Positions 18,616-27,714 of a stretch of DNA of 50,678 nt are shown piece after piece. Position 1 is the first letter of the stretch, and each line of letters begins with the position of its first letter. The notes beneath the pieces are model-generated. The model was not told the origin of the DNA. It saw nothing but the letters and a program-made list of their open reading frames with translations, and made no database searches. The stretch is from Armatimonadota bacterium (GTDB lineage: Bacteria; Armatimonadota; UBA5829). Location of the stretch: positions 1-50,678 of the forward strand of contig JARYME010000008.1 in NCBI GenBank assembly GCA_029907315.1. The letters run 5' to 3'. The position numbers and the translations under genes were made by a program.

Positions 18616-18642
18616 GCGCCGTGTATAGTCTACTAACGGCGC
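18616..18642 (+). terminator. Small hairpin between ackA and the DUF177 gene
   Basis: GCGCCGT (18616-18622) pairs with ACGGCGC (18636-18642), loop 13 bases, starting five bases after the ackA stop. No T-run follows (GTGCATTT), so termination would be partial at best. Confidence 0.35.
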
Positions 18643-18660
18643 GTGCATTTAGATAAGAAA

Positions 18661-19206
18661 ATGAGACTGGACCTGACAGAAATAGTAACCCATCTGGGTA
18701 AGCAAATCAGCTACGAGATAGATGAACCGCCCATCGAGGATTTCGGCGGCGGTGTGTGGTGCGTCGCGCCGATTTTGGGACACGTCACTTTCACCAACAC
18801 CGGTCGCCACGTCGTTGCCAGGGGAAGCTTCAGCACGACGGTTGAACTGGAGTGTTCCAGGTGTCTCCGCGCTCACTCAATGCTGCTGGAGCTACCCATT
18901 GAGGAAGAGCTCCAAATAGCAGGACACACCATCGAGATGTTGGAAGCGGCAGACGAGGACGAGATTCCGGAAGAGGAGCGCGAACCTCTGTTTGTCGACA
19001 ATATATTTGACCTGACCGAGCTTATTCGGCAGAGCATATTGCTCGCCTTGCCGATAAAGCCCCTGTGCTCAGAAGAGTGCAGAGGGCTGTGCCCTCACTG
19101 CGGGGCTAATTTGAACGACGGTCCGTGCGGCTGTCCGCCGGACGTCGACGCCAACCCATTCGCAGCGTTGGCAGAGATATTCGAAAATGAGGAGTCTGTA
19201 GAATAA
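18661..19206 (+). CDS. YceD/DUF177 family protein
   Basis: 181 residues. It has the DUF177 layout: an N-terminal beta-rich part with the CSRCLR motif, an acidic middle (EAADEDEIPEEER), the helix FDLTELIRQSILLALPIKPLC, and a Cys-rich tail CRGLCPHCGANLNDGPCGC that could bind zinc. Members nearly always precede rpmF, as here with a single base between stop and start; they are linked to 23S rRNA/large-subunit accumulation. An in-frame GTG at 18643 is also possible, but it abuts the upstream hairpin, so the ATG is preferred. Confidence 0.85.
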   Translation: MRLDLTEIVTHLGKQISYEIDEPPIEDFGGGVWCVAPILGHVTFTNTGRHVVARGSFSTTVELECSRCLRAHSMLLELPIEEELQIAGHTIEMLEAADEDEIPEEEREPLFVDNIFDLTELIRQSILLALPIKPLCSEECRGLCPHCGANLNDGPCGCPPDVDANPFAALAEIFENEESVE

Positions 19207-19207
19207 G

Positions 19208-19405
19208 ATGGCATTACCGAAAAGACGACATTCGAACCAAAGAACTCGCCTTAGGCGAACTCATTACAAGTTGTCGCCGCCGACGTTGACCACGTGCCCC
19301 AGGTGCCACGAACCCAAGATGCCTCATCACGCGTGCCTCTCTTGCGGGTTCTACAACGGGCGCATGGTCCTCTCAGTTAAGGAGAAGCAAAAGAGGTCAG
19401 AATAG
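19208..19405 (+). CDS. rpmF: 50S ribosomal protein bL32
   Basis: 65 residues. It begins MALPKRRHSNQRTRLRRTHYK, the typical basic bL32 N terminus, and carries a zinc ribbon CPRC...CLSC. Located between DUF177 and plsX in the classical ribosome-lipid linkage. One base separates it from the DUF177 stop. Confidence 0.95.
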   Translation: MALPKRRHSNQRTRLRRTHYKLSPPTLTTCPRCHEPKMPHHACLSCGFYNGRMVLSVKEKQKRSE

Positions 19406-19414
19406 GACTCGCCC

Positions 19415-20401
19415 ATGGTAATAGCTGTCGACGCTATGGGCGGCGACCACGCCCCGGCCGAGATAGTCAAGGGAGCCCTGCAAGGTGCCAAACTCTACGG
19501 CGTAGATGTGGTTCTGGTCGGGGATGAGGCGCGCATAAGACAGTTCGTTTCGGACAGGGAGCTGGATTCGGCTTCCGTCAAGATCCGCCGAGCGTCCGAA
19601 GTGATAGGCATGGACGAAGAAGTCGATGCCGTGCGAACAAAAAAGGACGCCTCGGTGGTCGTTGCTGCTTCCATGGTGGCTGGCGGAGAAGCTGACGCCA
19701 TGGTCAGTATGGGCAACACAGCTGCTGCCATGGCCGTTGCGACGCTGAAACTCGGCCGCATACAAGGAATCGATCGACCCGCCATAGCCACAGGCTGGCC
19801 CGGCAGGACGGGTCCCACGATCTTGATCGATGCTGGAGCGGTGTCGGACTGCACTGTGGAAAACCTCGTTCAATTCGCCGTGATGGGCAGCATCTACGCT
19901 GAAAAGGCTCTGGGCATTCCGAATCCGCGGGTGGCACTGCTTTCGATCGGCGAAGAGCCGTGCAAAGGAAACGAACTCACGCGTGCCGCACATCAAGCTC
20001 TCAGCAACGCACCGGTCAACTTTGTCGGCAATGTGGAGGGTCGGCACCTGTTTGTGAGTGCGGCTGATGTCGTGGTCACCGACGGCTTTACCGGGAATGT
20101 AGCCTTGAAGGCGGCAGAGGGATTGGCTGAGCACATAGTGTATCTCATTCGTGAGGAACTGCGGCGCCGTCCTCTTAATTGGATCCCGCTGGCCTTTCTG
20201 CTGCCTTTTATAAGGCGTTTAAAGCGCAGGTTGGATTACAGCGAATACGGTGGTGCACCGCTTCTGGGCGTGAACGGCGTGTGCATAATAGGACACGGCC
20301 GATCGAACGCGAATGCTGTTGCGAACGCCGTGCGAGTGGCTAAAGAAGCGGTCAGTCAGGGTGTTGTCGATGCAATCCGAAATGCATTGGCTGCCGTCTG
20401 A
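19415..20401 (+). CDS. plsX: Phosphate acyltransferase PlsX
   Basis: 328 residues. It makes acyl-phosphate from acyl-ACP for the PlsY route of phospholipid synthesis. Hallmarks: the start VDAMGGDHAPAEIVKGA, ADAMVSMGNTAA, NPRVALLSIGEEPCKGNEL, NFVGNVEGR, VVTDGFTGNVALKA and EYGGAPLLGVNG. Starts nine bases after rpmF. Its stop is followed by a strong intrinsic terminator, separating it from fabH. Confidence 0.95.
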   Translation: MVIAVDAMGGDHAPAEIVKGALQGAKLYGVDVVLVGDEARIRQFVSDRELDSASVKIRRASEVIGMDEEVDAVRTKKDASVVVAASMVAGGEADAMVSMGNTAAAMAVATLKLGRIQGIDRPAIATGWPGRTGPTILIDAGAVSDCTVENLVQFAVMGSIYAEKALGIPNPRVALLSIGEEPCKGNELTRAAHQALSNAPVNFVGNVEGRHLFVSAADVVVTDGFTGNVALKAAEGLAEHIVYLIREELRRRPLNWIPLAFLLPFIRRLKRRLDYSEYGGAPLLGVNGVCIIGHGRSNANAVANAVRVAKEAVSQGVVDAIRNALAAV

Positions 20402-20438
20402 GCGCCATGCTCACGAACAGCGTTTTTGATAACACTTA

Positions 20439-20466
20439 ACGGCGGCGCTGCTGCCGCCGTTTTTTT
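20439..20466 (+). terminator. Intrinsic terminator between plsX and fabH
   Basis: ACGGCGGC (20439-20446) pairs with GCCGCCGT (20453-20460), loop GCTGCT, followed at once by seven T (20460-20466). This is the only textbook rho-independent terminator seen in the window. It lies inside what is otherwise a continuous lipid gene run. Confidence 0.9.
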
Positions 20467-20511
20467 GCGCCCGACGTGTGGGCAATCCGAGTAAGTGCTG
20501 AGGAAAAACGA

Positions 20512-21507
20512 ATGGGTATGCAAAAGAGAGCAGGGATAATCGGAGTTGGTTCCGCGGTGCCGAACAGAGTGCTGACAAACCACGACCTCGAGAAGATGGT
20601 CGACACCACTGACGAGTGGATCCGCACTATGACCGGCATCGAGGAAAGGCGCATCGCCGACGAGGGCGAAGCCACTTCGGACTACGCAATAAGGGCTGGA
20701 AGAAAAGCCATTGAGAGCGCAGGCTTGAGCCCGCAGGACATCGACCTGATCATACTTGCGACGTTCACCGGCGATACACCGCTACCGGCAACGGCTTGCA
20801 TTGTGCAGAACGCCCTGGGCTGTAAGGGAACACCTGCTTTTGACCTGGCAGCTGGGTGTTCGGGGTTCGTGTACGGTCTTGCCACCGCCGATGCCTTTGT
20901 TCGAAGCGGGCACTACGAACACGTGCTGGTGATAGGTGCCGATTTGTTGTCTCGCGTGACGAACTGGACCGATCGCAGCACCTGCGTTCTCTTCGGCGAT
21001 GGTGCCGGAGCAGCTGTTGTGGCGCCGGTAGACGAAGATGGAGGCTTCATGGCTTTTGAACTGGGAGCAGAGGGGTCCGGAGCTGGGGTGTTGTGTATAC
21101 CTGCAGGCGGTAGCAGGCACCCTTATACGCCCGAAGACTTAGCCGCCCACCGTGACAAGATCTACATGGAAGGCAGAGAAGTTTTCAAGTTCGCAGTCAA
21201 AATTCAAGGCGAAGCTACCGAGCGAGTCGTCGCAAAGTGCGGCTTGAGCGTTGAGGACATCGATCTTGTGGTTCCCCATCAGGCAAACACAAGAATCATA
21301 GAATCAGCCGTCAACAGGCTGGGACTGCCGATGGAGAAGTTCTACGTAAACCTGCAGAAGTACGGCAACACGTCTGCTGCATCGATACCGATCGCGCTGG
21401 ATGAAGCGGTTTCTGAAGGCAAGATAAAAAAGGGTGATATCATAGTCACGGTCGGCTTCGGTGCAGGACTCACTTGGGCTGCGGGGGTGATGAAATGGGT
21501 ATTTTAG
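20512..21507 (+). CDS. fabH: Beta-ketoacyl-ACP synthase III
   Basis: 331 residues. It starts fatty acid synthesis by condensing acetyl-CoA with malonyl-ACP. The catalytic triad is visible: C116 in LAAGCSGF, H256 in VPHQAN and N286 in YGNTSAAS. The ATG at 20512 lies eight bases after GAGG; a GTG at 20476 is in frame but close behind the terminator and without a ribosome site. It overlaps fabD by 13 bases. Confidence 0.96.
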   Translation: MGMQKRAGIIGVGSAVPNRVLTNHDLEKMVDTTDEWIRTMTGIEERRIADEGEATSDYAIRAGRKAIESAGLSPQDIDLIILATFTGDTPLPATACIVQNALGCKGTPAFDLAAGCSGFVYGLATADAFVRSGHYEHVLVIGADLLSRVTNWTDRSTCVLFGDGAGAAVVAPVDEDGGFMAFELGAEGSGAGVLCIPAGGSRHPYTPEDLAAHRDKIYMEGREVFKFAVKIQGEATERVVAKCGLSVEDIDLVVPHQANTRIIESAVNRLGLPMEKFYVNLQKYGNTSAASIPIALDEAVSEGKIKKGDIIVTVGFGAGLTWAAGVMKWVF

Positions 21508-22490
21508 CGTCCAAAAAGATCGCCCTTGTTTTTCCGGGGCAAGGGTCGCAAGAGGTTGGAATGGGTAGAAGTCTTGCTGAGAACAGCCCCGCCGCAGCGG
21601 CATTGTTCGCCAGAGCCGACGAAGTGCTGGGCTGCGGGATATCGAAGCTGTGTTGGGAGGGACCGGAGGAGGACCTTAGACAAACTATCAATACCCAGCC
21701 GGCTATCTATGCCACGTCCTGTGCAGCCCTTGTTGCTTTGTACGGTTCGACAGGTTCCAGCAGCGCAATTGAATCGCCGCTGCTGGAGGAAGACGCTCGG
21801 CGAAACGTGCTTTTCACAGCCGGGCACAGCGTGGGCGAATATGCAGCTCTGTTCGCGGCAGGTGCATTCTCATTTGAGGTCGGATTAAGGCTCGTACGCA
21901 CCCGAGCAGAACTGATGCAGAAAGCCGCAGAGGAGCACCCCGGCACCATGGCAGCAGTATTAGGTCTGTCTCCCGAACAAGTCAACGAAGTAGTGCGCAG
22001 GGCATCCGACGCCGGAACAATTGTTGCCGCCAATTTCAACAGCCCTATGCAAACGGTTATCTCGGGTGAACACGCCGCAATAGAGCGAGCATCCGAAATC
22101 GCGAAAGAGATGGGTGCAAAGCGCGTGGTACCATTGAATGTCGCTGGTGCTTTTCACTCGCCTCTTATGGCATCGGCAGCCGAAGATCTCGCGCACGTGC
22201 TTCAGTCGGTAGAGATTCGAGACACGGTCGTCCCCGTGGTTGCAAACTTTACAGCTGAAGCCCAGAGCTTAGCACACCAAATCCGAGAGAACCTTTCTAA
22301 GCAGATCACAGGCAGCGTACGCTGGACGGAGTCGGTACAGCGCATGCTTGACTCAGGGGTGGAAGCATTTATAGAATTAGGGGCAGGTAATGTGTTGGCA
22401 GGTCTTATCAAGCGCATCGCGCCTGCCGCTGAGGTGTACTCGGTAGGCGACAAGGCATCAGTCGATGCGCTTTTGAGTTTACAGGGTTGA
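21495..22490 (+). CDS. fabD: Malonyl-CoA-ACP transacylase
   Basis: 331 residues. It loads malonyl groups on ACP. Motifs: [12 protein letters not shown], the nucleophile elbow GHSVGEY with S112, and AFHSPLM with the active His. The start at 21495 lies inside the end of fabH and follows GGGGGTGAT, a strong ribosome site. It leaves five bases before fabG. Confidence 0.95.
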   Translation: MGILASKKIALVFPGQGSQEVGMGRSLAENSPAAAALFARADEVLGCGISKLCWEGPEEDLRQTINTQPAIYATSCAALVALYGSTGSSSAIESPLLEEDARRNVLFTAGHSVGEYAALFAAGAFSFEVGLRLVRTRAELMQKAAEEHPGTMAAVLGLSPEQVNEVVRRASDAGTIVAANFNSPMQTVISGEHAAIERASEIAKEMGAKRVVPLNVAGAFHSPLMASAAEDLAHVLQSVEIRDTVVPVVANFTAEAQSLAHQIRENLSKQITGSVRWTESVQRMLDSGVEAFIELGAGNVLAGLIKRIAPAAEVYSVGDKASVDALLSLQG

Positions 22491-22495
22491 CGCAT

Positions 22496-23248
22496 ATGAA
22501 GAAACTGGACGGACAAGTAGCACTGATTACCGGCGCAGGCCGCGCCGGAAAAGGCATAGGTCGAGCAATAGCTCTAAAACTTGCCGGCGAAGGGGCAAAG
22601 ATCGTCATTGCCGACTTTGTTGCCGAGGCGGCAGAAGCAGTCGCAAAAGAAGTTGAGCAGATGGGCGGCGAAGCTCTCGCGCTGCAGGCAAACGTTGCAG
22701 ATGCGTCTGACGTCGAGCGGATGGTGCAAGCCGCAGTTGACAGGTTTTCCAAGATCGATATACTAGTCAACAACGCCGGCATAACGCGCGACAACTTGCT
22801 CGTGCGCATGAGCGAGGCTGAATGGGATGCAGTGTTGGACACCAATCTCAAGGGCGTATTCAACTGCACGAAAGCCGTTGCTAAGCTCATGATGAGAGAG
22901 CGCAGGGGCAAGATTGTAAACATGTCGAGCGTGATGGGCATAGTGGGAAATGTCGGACAAGCCAACTACTCCGCGTCTAAGGGAGGAGTTATAGCGTTCA
23001 CTAAGAGCGTTGCCAAGGAACTGGGTTCGAGAGGCATCAACGTTAACGCGGTGGCGCCGGGGTTTATCCAGACGGCTATGACCGAGGAAATGCCGGAAGA
23101 TGCCAGAAAGGGGATCGAAGACAGAATCCCCTTGAGACGACTAGGCACTCCGGAGGATGTCGCGGAGGTAGTGCTTTTTCTTTGCACCGACGCCTCAAGT
23201 TACATCACCGGCCAAGTCATCGCAGTTGACGGCGGACTGGCGATGTAG
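22496..23248 (+). CDS. fabG: 3-oxoacyl-ACP reductase
   Basis: 250 residues, short-chain dehydrogenase fold. It reduces 3-oxoacyl-ACP with NADPH. Cofactor motif [15 protein letters not shown], catalytic Ser in NMSSVMG, Y158xxxK162 in YSASK, and the C-terminal [16 protein letters not shown] typical of FabG. An in-frame TTG at 22487 is possible, but the ATG gives the standard N terminus. Ribosome site weak, so it probably relies on coupling to fabD. Confidence 0.95.
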   Translation: MKKLDGQVALITGAGRAGKGIGRAIALKLAGEGAKIVIADFVAEAAEAVAKEVEQMGGEALALQANVADASDVERMVQAAVDRFSKIDILVNNAGITRDNLLVRMSEAEWDAVLDTNLKGVFNCTKAVAKLMMRERRGKIVNMSSVMGIVGNVGQANYSASKGGVIAFTKSVAKELGSRGINVNAVAPGFIQTAMTEEMPEDARKGIEDRIPLRRLGTPEDVAEVVLFLCTDASSYITGQVIAVDGGLAM

Positions 23249-23294
23249 ACTATAGCAAAAGACTAAGATCTCACAAGGCATGGAGGGAACGAAA

Positions 23295-23540
23295 TTGTCA
23301 ACTACTCTTGAGAGAGTCAGAAAAGTCGTTGTGGACAAACTGAAGGTTAGCCCAGAGGAAGTCACCGAAGAAGCATCCTTCGTCGATGACCTGGGCGCCG
23401 ACTCGTTGGACGTAGTGGATTTGGTAATGGGTTTCGAGGACGAGTTCGAAATCCAGATCCCAGATGAAGAGGCAGAGAAGATTCAAACGGTCAAGCAGGC
23501 TGTGGAGTATATAGACAAGAAGTTGGCTGAGCAGGGATAA
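23295..23540 (+). CDS. acpP: Acyl carrier protein
   Basis: 81 residues, an acidic helical protein. The phosphopantetheine-bearing Ser is S37 in [11 protein letters not shown], followed by the [17 protein letters not shown] helix typical of AcpP. The start is taken at TTG 23295, eight bases after GGAGG (23282-23286). An in-frame ATG at 23280 would place the ribosome site inside the gene and add five residues. Stop and fabF start are adjacent. Confidence 0.95.
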   Translation: MSTTLERVRKVVVDKLKVSPEEVTEEASFVDDLGADSLDVVDLVMGFEDEFEIQIPDEEAEKIQTVKQAVEYIDKKLAEQG

Positions 23541-24779
23541 ATGCAGGATAGGAGAGTCGTTATAACGGGCCTTGCCGCGATTACGCCTGTCGGCAATACC
23601 GTCGACGAGTACTGGGAAGCAATTAAGGCTGGTAAGAACGGCATAGGCCCAATAACTCACTTCGATGCGTCCAACCACTCGACGAGGATCGCGGGTGAAG
23701 TCAAGGGCTTCGATCCGTCAAAGTTTGTCGATCCGAAAGAAGCTCGTCGCATGGACCGCTTCACGCAGTTTGCCGTTGCGGCAGCGAAGATGGCGCTGGA
23801 AGACAGCGGTCTGACCATCACCGACGAGAATGCGTGCCGAGTGGGCGTGTTGGTTGGTTCCGGAATCGGCGGCGTCGAGACTTGGGAAATAAACGATCGC
23901 AACCTTATTGAGTATGGTCCGAGACGGGTTAGTCCGTTCTTCGTGCCTATGCTCATCGCCAACATGGCAAGCGGCGTTATCGCCATTCAGACCGGCGCAA
24001 AAGGCCCGAACATGGCGGTTGTGACAGCGTGCGCTACGGCGAGCCACTGCATAGGCGAAGCCTGGCACATTATTCGGCGCGGTGACGCCGACGTGATGCT
24101 CTCTGGCGGCTCCGAGGCTGCCATAAGGCCGCTTTCGTACGCCGGGTTCTGTACAATGAAGGCGGTCTCGACGCGCAACGATGATCCAGAACACGCAAGT
24201 AGACCGTTCGACAAGGATCGCGACGGATTTGTTATGGGCGAAGGCGCCGGGGTGCTAGTGCTCGAAGAGCTGGAGAGCGCCAAAAAACGGGGCGCTAAAA
24301 TCTATGCGGAGATCGTCGGTTATGGACTGTCCGCGGACGCCTATGATATGGTTGCAATCCATCGCGATGGTGCCGCTCGGAGTATGCAGAATGCGCTCAA
24401 GAGCGCTGGTATCGAGCCGGAAAAAATCGATTATATAAATGCTCACGGCACATCAACCCCCATAGGCGATCCGGAAGAAACCAAAGCCATCAAACAGGCA
24501 CTCGGCGACCACGCCTATAAAGTTGCGATCAGTTCCACCAAGTCTATGATTGGGCACCTACTTGGGGCAGCGGGAGCGGTCGAGAGTATAGCTTGTATAA
24601 AAGCGATTACGGACGGGGTGATTCCGCCTACAAGAAATCTCTTCGAGCCTGATCCCGAGTGCGATCTCGACTACGTGCCTCACACTGCACGTGAGGCAAA
24701 AGTCGAGTACGCTATGAACAATTCTTTCGGGTTCGGCGGTCAGAACGCCACGCTCATATTCAAGCGCTTCACCGGGTAA
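23541..24779 (+). CDS. fabF: Beta-ketoacyl-ACP synthase II
   Basis: 412 residues. It elongates acyl-ACP. The Cys-His-His set is visible: C164 in [20 protein letters not shown] and [11 protein letters not shown], and the C-terminal [15 protein letters not shown]. Its ATG follows directly on the acpP stop. A long imperfect hairpin follows the stop. Confidence 0.96.
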   Translation: MQDRRVVITGLAAITPVGNTVDEYWEAIKAGKNGIGPITHFDASNHSTRIAGEVKGFDPSKFVDPKEARRMDRFTQFAVAAAKMALEDSGLTITDENACRVGVLVGSGIGGVETWEINDRNLIEYGPRRVSPFFVPMLIANMASGVIAIQTGAKGPNMAVVTACATASHCIGEAWHIIRRGDADVMLSGGSEAAIRPLSYAGFCTMKAVSTRNDDPEHASRPFDKDRDGFVMGEGAGVLVLEELESAKKRGAKIYAEIVGYGLSADAYDMVAIHRDGAARSMQNALKSAGIEPEKIDYINAHGTSTPIGDPEETKAIKQALGDHAYKVAISSTKSMIGHLLGAAGAVESIACIKAITDGVIPPTRNLFEPDPECDLDYVPHTAREAKVEYAMNNSFGFGGQNATLIFKRFTG

Positions 24780-24787
24780 GCCGTGAG

Positions 24788-24836
24788 CGGCAGCAGGTGG
24801 AATTTGCGCGTAGGTCCGCGGTTCCCCCTGCTGCTG
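24788..24836 (+). terminator. Imperfect hairpin after fabF
   Basis: GCAGCAGGTGGAA (24790-24802) pairs with TTCCCCCTGCTGC (24822-24834) with one internal mismatch and a 19-base loop. It starts nine bases after the fabF stop. No T-run follows, so it may act as a weak terminator or processing stem before the aminotransferase gene. Confidence 0.45.
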
Positions 24837-24868
24837 TTCACTCTTACGCTTACAGGAGGTAGCCGAAA

Positions 24869-26062
24869 TTGTTTATCTCAGACCGTGCCAAAAGGATAGC
24901 TCCTTCCCCCACTCTAGCCGCGTCAGCTAAAGCCAAGCAGATGCAAGCCGAAGGGATTGATGTCATAAACTTCGGCGCCGGCGAACCCGACTTCGATACG
25001 CCGCAGCACATAAAAGATGCGGCAATAAAATCTTTGCTCTCGGGATTCACCAAATACACTCCAACTGCCGGCACTCTCGAGCTTCGCAAAGCCATATGTG
25101 CCAAATTGGAGCGCGACAATGGCCTCAAGTACGAACCTTCGAACGTAATTGTTTCGTTAGGCGCCAAACATTCTATCTACAACGCCGTTTTGGCAACTGT
25201 GAACCCGGGTGATGAGGTGATTATCCCTGCACCATACTGGGTGAGCTATCCGGAGATAGTGGGACTCGCGGACGCCACGCCAGTCTACGTCCATACGGAC
25301 GAAACGACGGGGTTCACTATGACCATAGATCAGCTGCGAGAGGCCATTACCCCTAGGACGCGCATGCTGATACTAAACAGCCCTTCAAACCCCACCGGTG
25401 GAGTTTACAACCGAAAGCAGATCGAACAGATAGCAGAGCTAGCTGTTGAAAAGGGCTTCTACGTACTCTCAGACGAAATTTATGAAAAAATAATTTACGA
25501 CGGGCGAGAGCATGTCTCTATAGCTTCACTGGGACCCGATATAAAGAAGCTCACGATCACCGTCAACGGGTTCTCAAAAGCTTACTCGATGACCGGTTGG
25601 CGGCTGGGCTATGCCGCCGCAGAGAAGGAGATCGTCGCGGCGATGGAAGCTATTCAGAGCCACAGCGCATCCAATATGGTCTCGTTTACCCAGCCCGCGG
25701 CGGTCGCGGCACTCGAAGGGCCTCAAGACGTAGTGGATGCGATGGTCGCTGAGTTTGACAGGAGACGTCGGTACATTGTCGACCGCCTGAACTCGATAGA
25801 TGGCATATCTTGTCCGACCCCAGGCGGTGCGTTCTACGTTTTCCCGAACGTCTCGGGACTCTACGGCCGAAAGTACAATGGCAAAGTATTGCAGGGATCA
25901 GCCGATTTCGAAGCTTTCGCCCTTGAAGCAGCGCAGATAGCAACTGTTGCGGGCTACGGATTCGGCGCAGACAATTACGTGCGCTTCTCTTACGCAACGT
26001 CCATGGAGAACATAGAAAAAGGCATGGACCGGCTGGAAAAAGCAGTTCTCAGACTGGAGTAG
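24869..26062 (+). CDS. Class I aminotransferase (aspartate-type)
   Basis: 397 residues, subgroup Ib of aspartate aminotransferases. PLP lysine K237 in NGFSKAYSMTGWRLGY; other marks are INFGAGEPDFDTP, FTKYTPTAGTLELR, LNSPSNPTGGVY and DEIYEKIIYDG. It transfers amino groups between aspartate or related amino acids and 2-oxoglutarate. The start is TTG at 24869, eight bases after AGGAGGT (24854-24860), a strong site. It lies between the fab genes and rnc, not with amino acid genes. Given the mtnP/mtnA genes nearby it could also aminate ketomethylthiobutyrate, but this is speculation. Confidence 0.88.
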   Translation: MFISDRAKRIAPSPTLAASAKAKQMQAEGIDVINFGAGEPDFDTPQHIKDAAIKSLLSGFTKYTPTAGTLELRKAICAKLERDNGLKYEPSNVIVSLGAKHSIYNAVLATVNPGDEVIIPAPYWVSYPEIVGLADATPVYVHTDETTGFTMTIDQLREAITPRTRMLILNSPSNPTGGVYNRKQIEQIAELAVEKGFYVLSDEIYEKIIYDGREHVSIASLGPDIKKLTITVNGFSKAYSMTGWRLGYAAAEKEIVAAMEAIQSHSASNMVSFTQPAAVAALEGPQDVVDAMVAEFDRRRRYIVDRLNSIDGISCPTPGGAFYVFPNVSGLYGRKYNGKVLQGSADFEAFALEAAQIATVAGYGFGADNYVRFSYATSMENIEKGMDRLEKAVLRLE

Positions 26063-26078
26063 CAATTTTTACGAAGGC

Positions 26079-26813
26079 ATGAGTCTGGATGCGCGGACAG
26101 TAAAGAAGGTTTGCGGGAAACTCGGAGTCGAGATCCGCGATACCCGGCTTTTGGAACAAGCGCTGACGCACAAGTCATATTTGGGTGAATCGAGCGCTTC
26201 GGAATCCAACGAGCGACTTGAGTTTCTTGGCGACGCCGTTCTAGGACTGGTAGTGGCGGAGTACCTTTTCAAGCAGTTTCCCGACAGGCCCGAGGGCGAA
26301 TTGGCTAAGGCAAAAGCGGTAGCCGTAAGCGAGCCGGTGCTTGCTGAGAGCGCACGACAGCTTGGTTTGCCGGATTTTATACTGATGAGCTCCGGGGAAG
26401 AAGCAAGTGGAGGCAGAATGAGAGCCTCCATTCTTGCCGATGCGTTTGAGGCCGTCATCGCAGTAATATTCCTTGACAGAGGCCTAGACGCCGCGCGTGA
26501 CTTCATCCTGCGAGCTCTCGAATCAATCCTGATCGACATCGAGCGCAAAGAGCACATCAGGGATTACAAGACGCTTCTTCAAGAGCACACTCAGGGCATA
26601 TACAAGAAAGCACCTCGTTATGTGGTGATCGAAGAGACTGGAGCCGATCACGACAAAACATTCACTGTGGAAGCCCGCTTGGGTGACCGGGTGCTGGGCC
26701 GCGGGACAGGCAAGAGCAAGAAGCAGGCTGAACAAGCAGCAGCTTTGGAAGCACTGGAGACAGTCGACAAGTGGTCTGCGCCTGATTTGGAGACCTATCG
26801 GCAAATGAAATGA
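26079..26813 (+). CDS. rnc: Ribonuclease III
   Basis: 244 residues. It cleaves double-stranded RNA in rRNA and mRNA processing. The RNase III signature NERLEFLGDAVLGL (residues 45-58) and the second metal region ADAFEAVIAVIFLDRG are intact. A C-terminal double-stranded RNA-binding domain covers about 163-232 (DYKTLLQEHTQ ... GKSKKQAEQAAALEAL). GAAGG lies just before the ATG. The placement after the fab genes is the common fab-rnc order. Confidence 0.95.
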   Translation: MSLDARTVKKVCGKLGVEIRDTRLLEQALTHKSYLGESSASESNERLEFLGDAVLGLVVAEYLFKQFPDRPEGELAKAKAVAVSEPVLAESARQLGLPDFILMSSGEEASGGRMRASILADAFEAVIAVIFLDRGLDAARDFILRALESILIDIERKEHIRDYKTLLQEHTQGIYKKAPRYVVIEETGADHDKTFTVEARLGDRVLGRGTGKSKKQAEQAAALEALETVDKWSAPDLETYRQMK

Positions 26814-26895
26814 GACGCGGTGCCTGATAAAGTGTGGACGGTAGGGTTTCTGCGCACCGCAGGACGACGATGGATCTTGAGTAACGGAGGACGGG

Positions 26896-27702
26896 ATGAC
26901 GGATTACAAAGCGGAAATAGGTGTTTTTGGAGGATCGGGCTTTTATTCTCTGCTGGACGATTTTGAAGAGATCAAGATAGAAACACCGTATGGTCCGCCC
27001 AGCGACAAGGTAGCAGTTGGCACGGTTGCTGGTAGAAAAGTGGCTTTCCTGCCAAGGCACGGCAAGTCTCACCAGTATCCGCCTCACGCGATACCCTACC
27101 GCGCAAACGTATACGCGATGAAGTTGCTGGGAGTCACCCGGATAATTGGACCCAACGCCGTTGGCAGTTTGCAAAGCCACATCAAACCCGGCGACTTCGT
27201 CGTATGCGACCAGTTTGTCGACCGCACGTCCGGCCGCAAAGACACCTTCTATGATGGACCTATCACCACGCATATATCAACCGCCGAACCCTACTGCCCG
27301 ACGCTGCGTCGGATGGCGGTGGAGATAGGTCGTGAGCAAGGAGTAACTATGCACGACGGCGGGACCTGTGTAGTCATACAGGGACCGAGGTTTTCCACAC
27401 GCGCAGAGAGTCTGTGGTTTACCAAGATGGGCTGGAGCGTCGTGAACATGACTCAGTATCCCGAGTGCGTCTTGGCTCTCGAACAGGAAATATGTTATGT
27501 CAACATTGCGCTGGTGACGGATTACGACGTTGGAATAGTAGCAGAAGGCGGAGCCGAACCTGTTTCTGCAGCAGAGATTATCAACGTATTGAACGCCAAC
27601 AATGAGCGGGTAAAGCGCCTTATCCTCGAGATGATAAAGCGGATGCCCGAAACACGGGATTGCCCGTGCGCCACCGCGCTGAAGTACGCTAGATTGGGGT
27701 AA
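26896..27702 (+). CDS. mtnP: S-methyl-5'-thioadenosine phosphorylase
   Basis: 268 residues, nucleoside phosphorylase family. It splits methylthioadenosine with phosphate into adenine and 5-methylthioribose-1-phosphate. Motifs: GVFGGSGFYSLLDD, LPRHGKSHQYPPH, VVCDQFVDRT, GPRFSTRAES and NMTQYPECVLALE...VTDYD, the last favouring MtnP over purine nucleoside phosphorylase. GGAGG precedes the ATG. It is followed 12 bases later by mtnA, so both salvage steps are co-transcribed. Confidence 0.92.
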   Translation: MTDYKAEIGVFGGSGFYSLLDDFEEIKIETPYGPPSDKVAVGTVAGRKVAFLPRHGKSHQYPPHAIPYRANVYAMKLLGVTRIIGPNAVGSLQSHIKPGDFVVCDQFVDRTSGRKDTFYDGPITTHISTAEPYCPTLRRMAVEIGREQGVTMHDGGTCVVIQGPRFSTRAESLWFTKMGWSVVNMTQYPECVLALEQEICYVNIALVTDYDVGIVAEGGAEPVSAAEIINVLNANNERVKRLILEMIKRMPETRDCPCATALKYARLG

Positions 27703-27714
27703 GTGTAAGCTTTT

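Noticed and set aside
19397-20134. Minus-strand frame of 245 codons opposite plsX
   Set aside because: Shadow of plsX; His/Ser-rich and without recognisable features.
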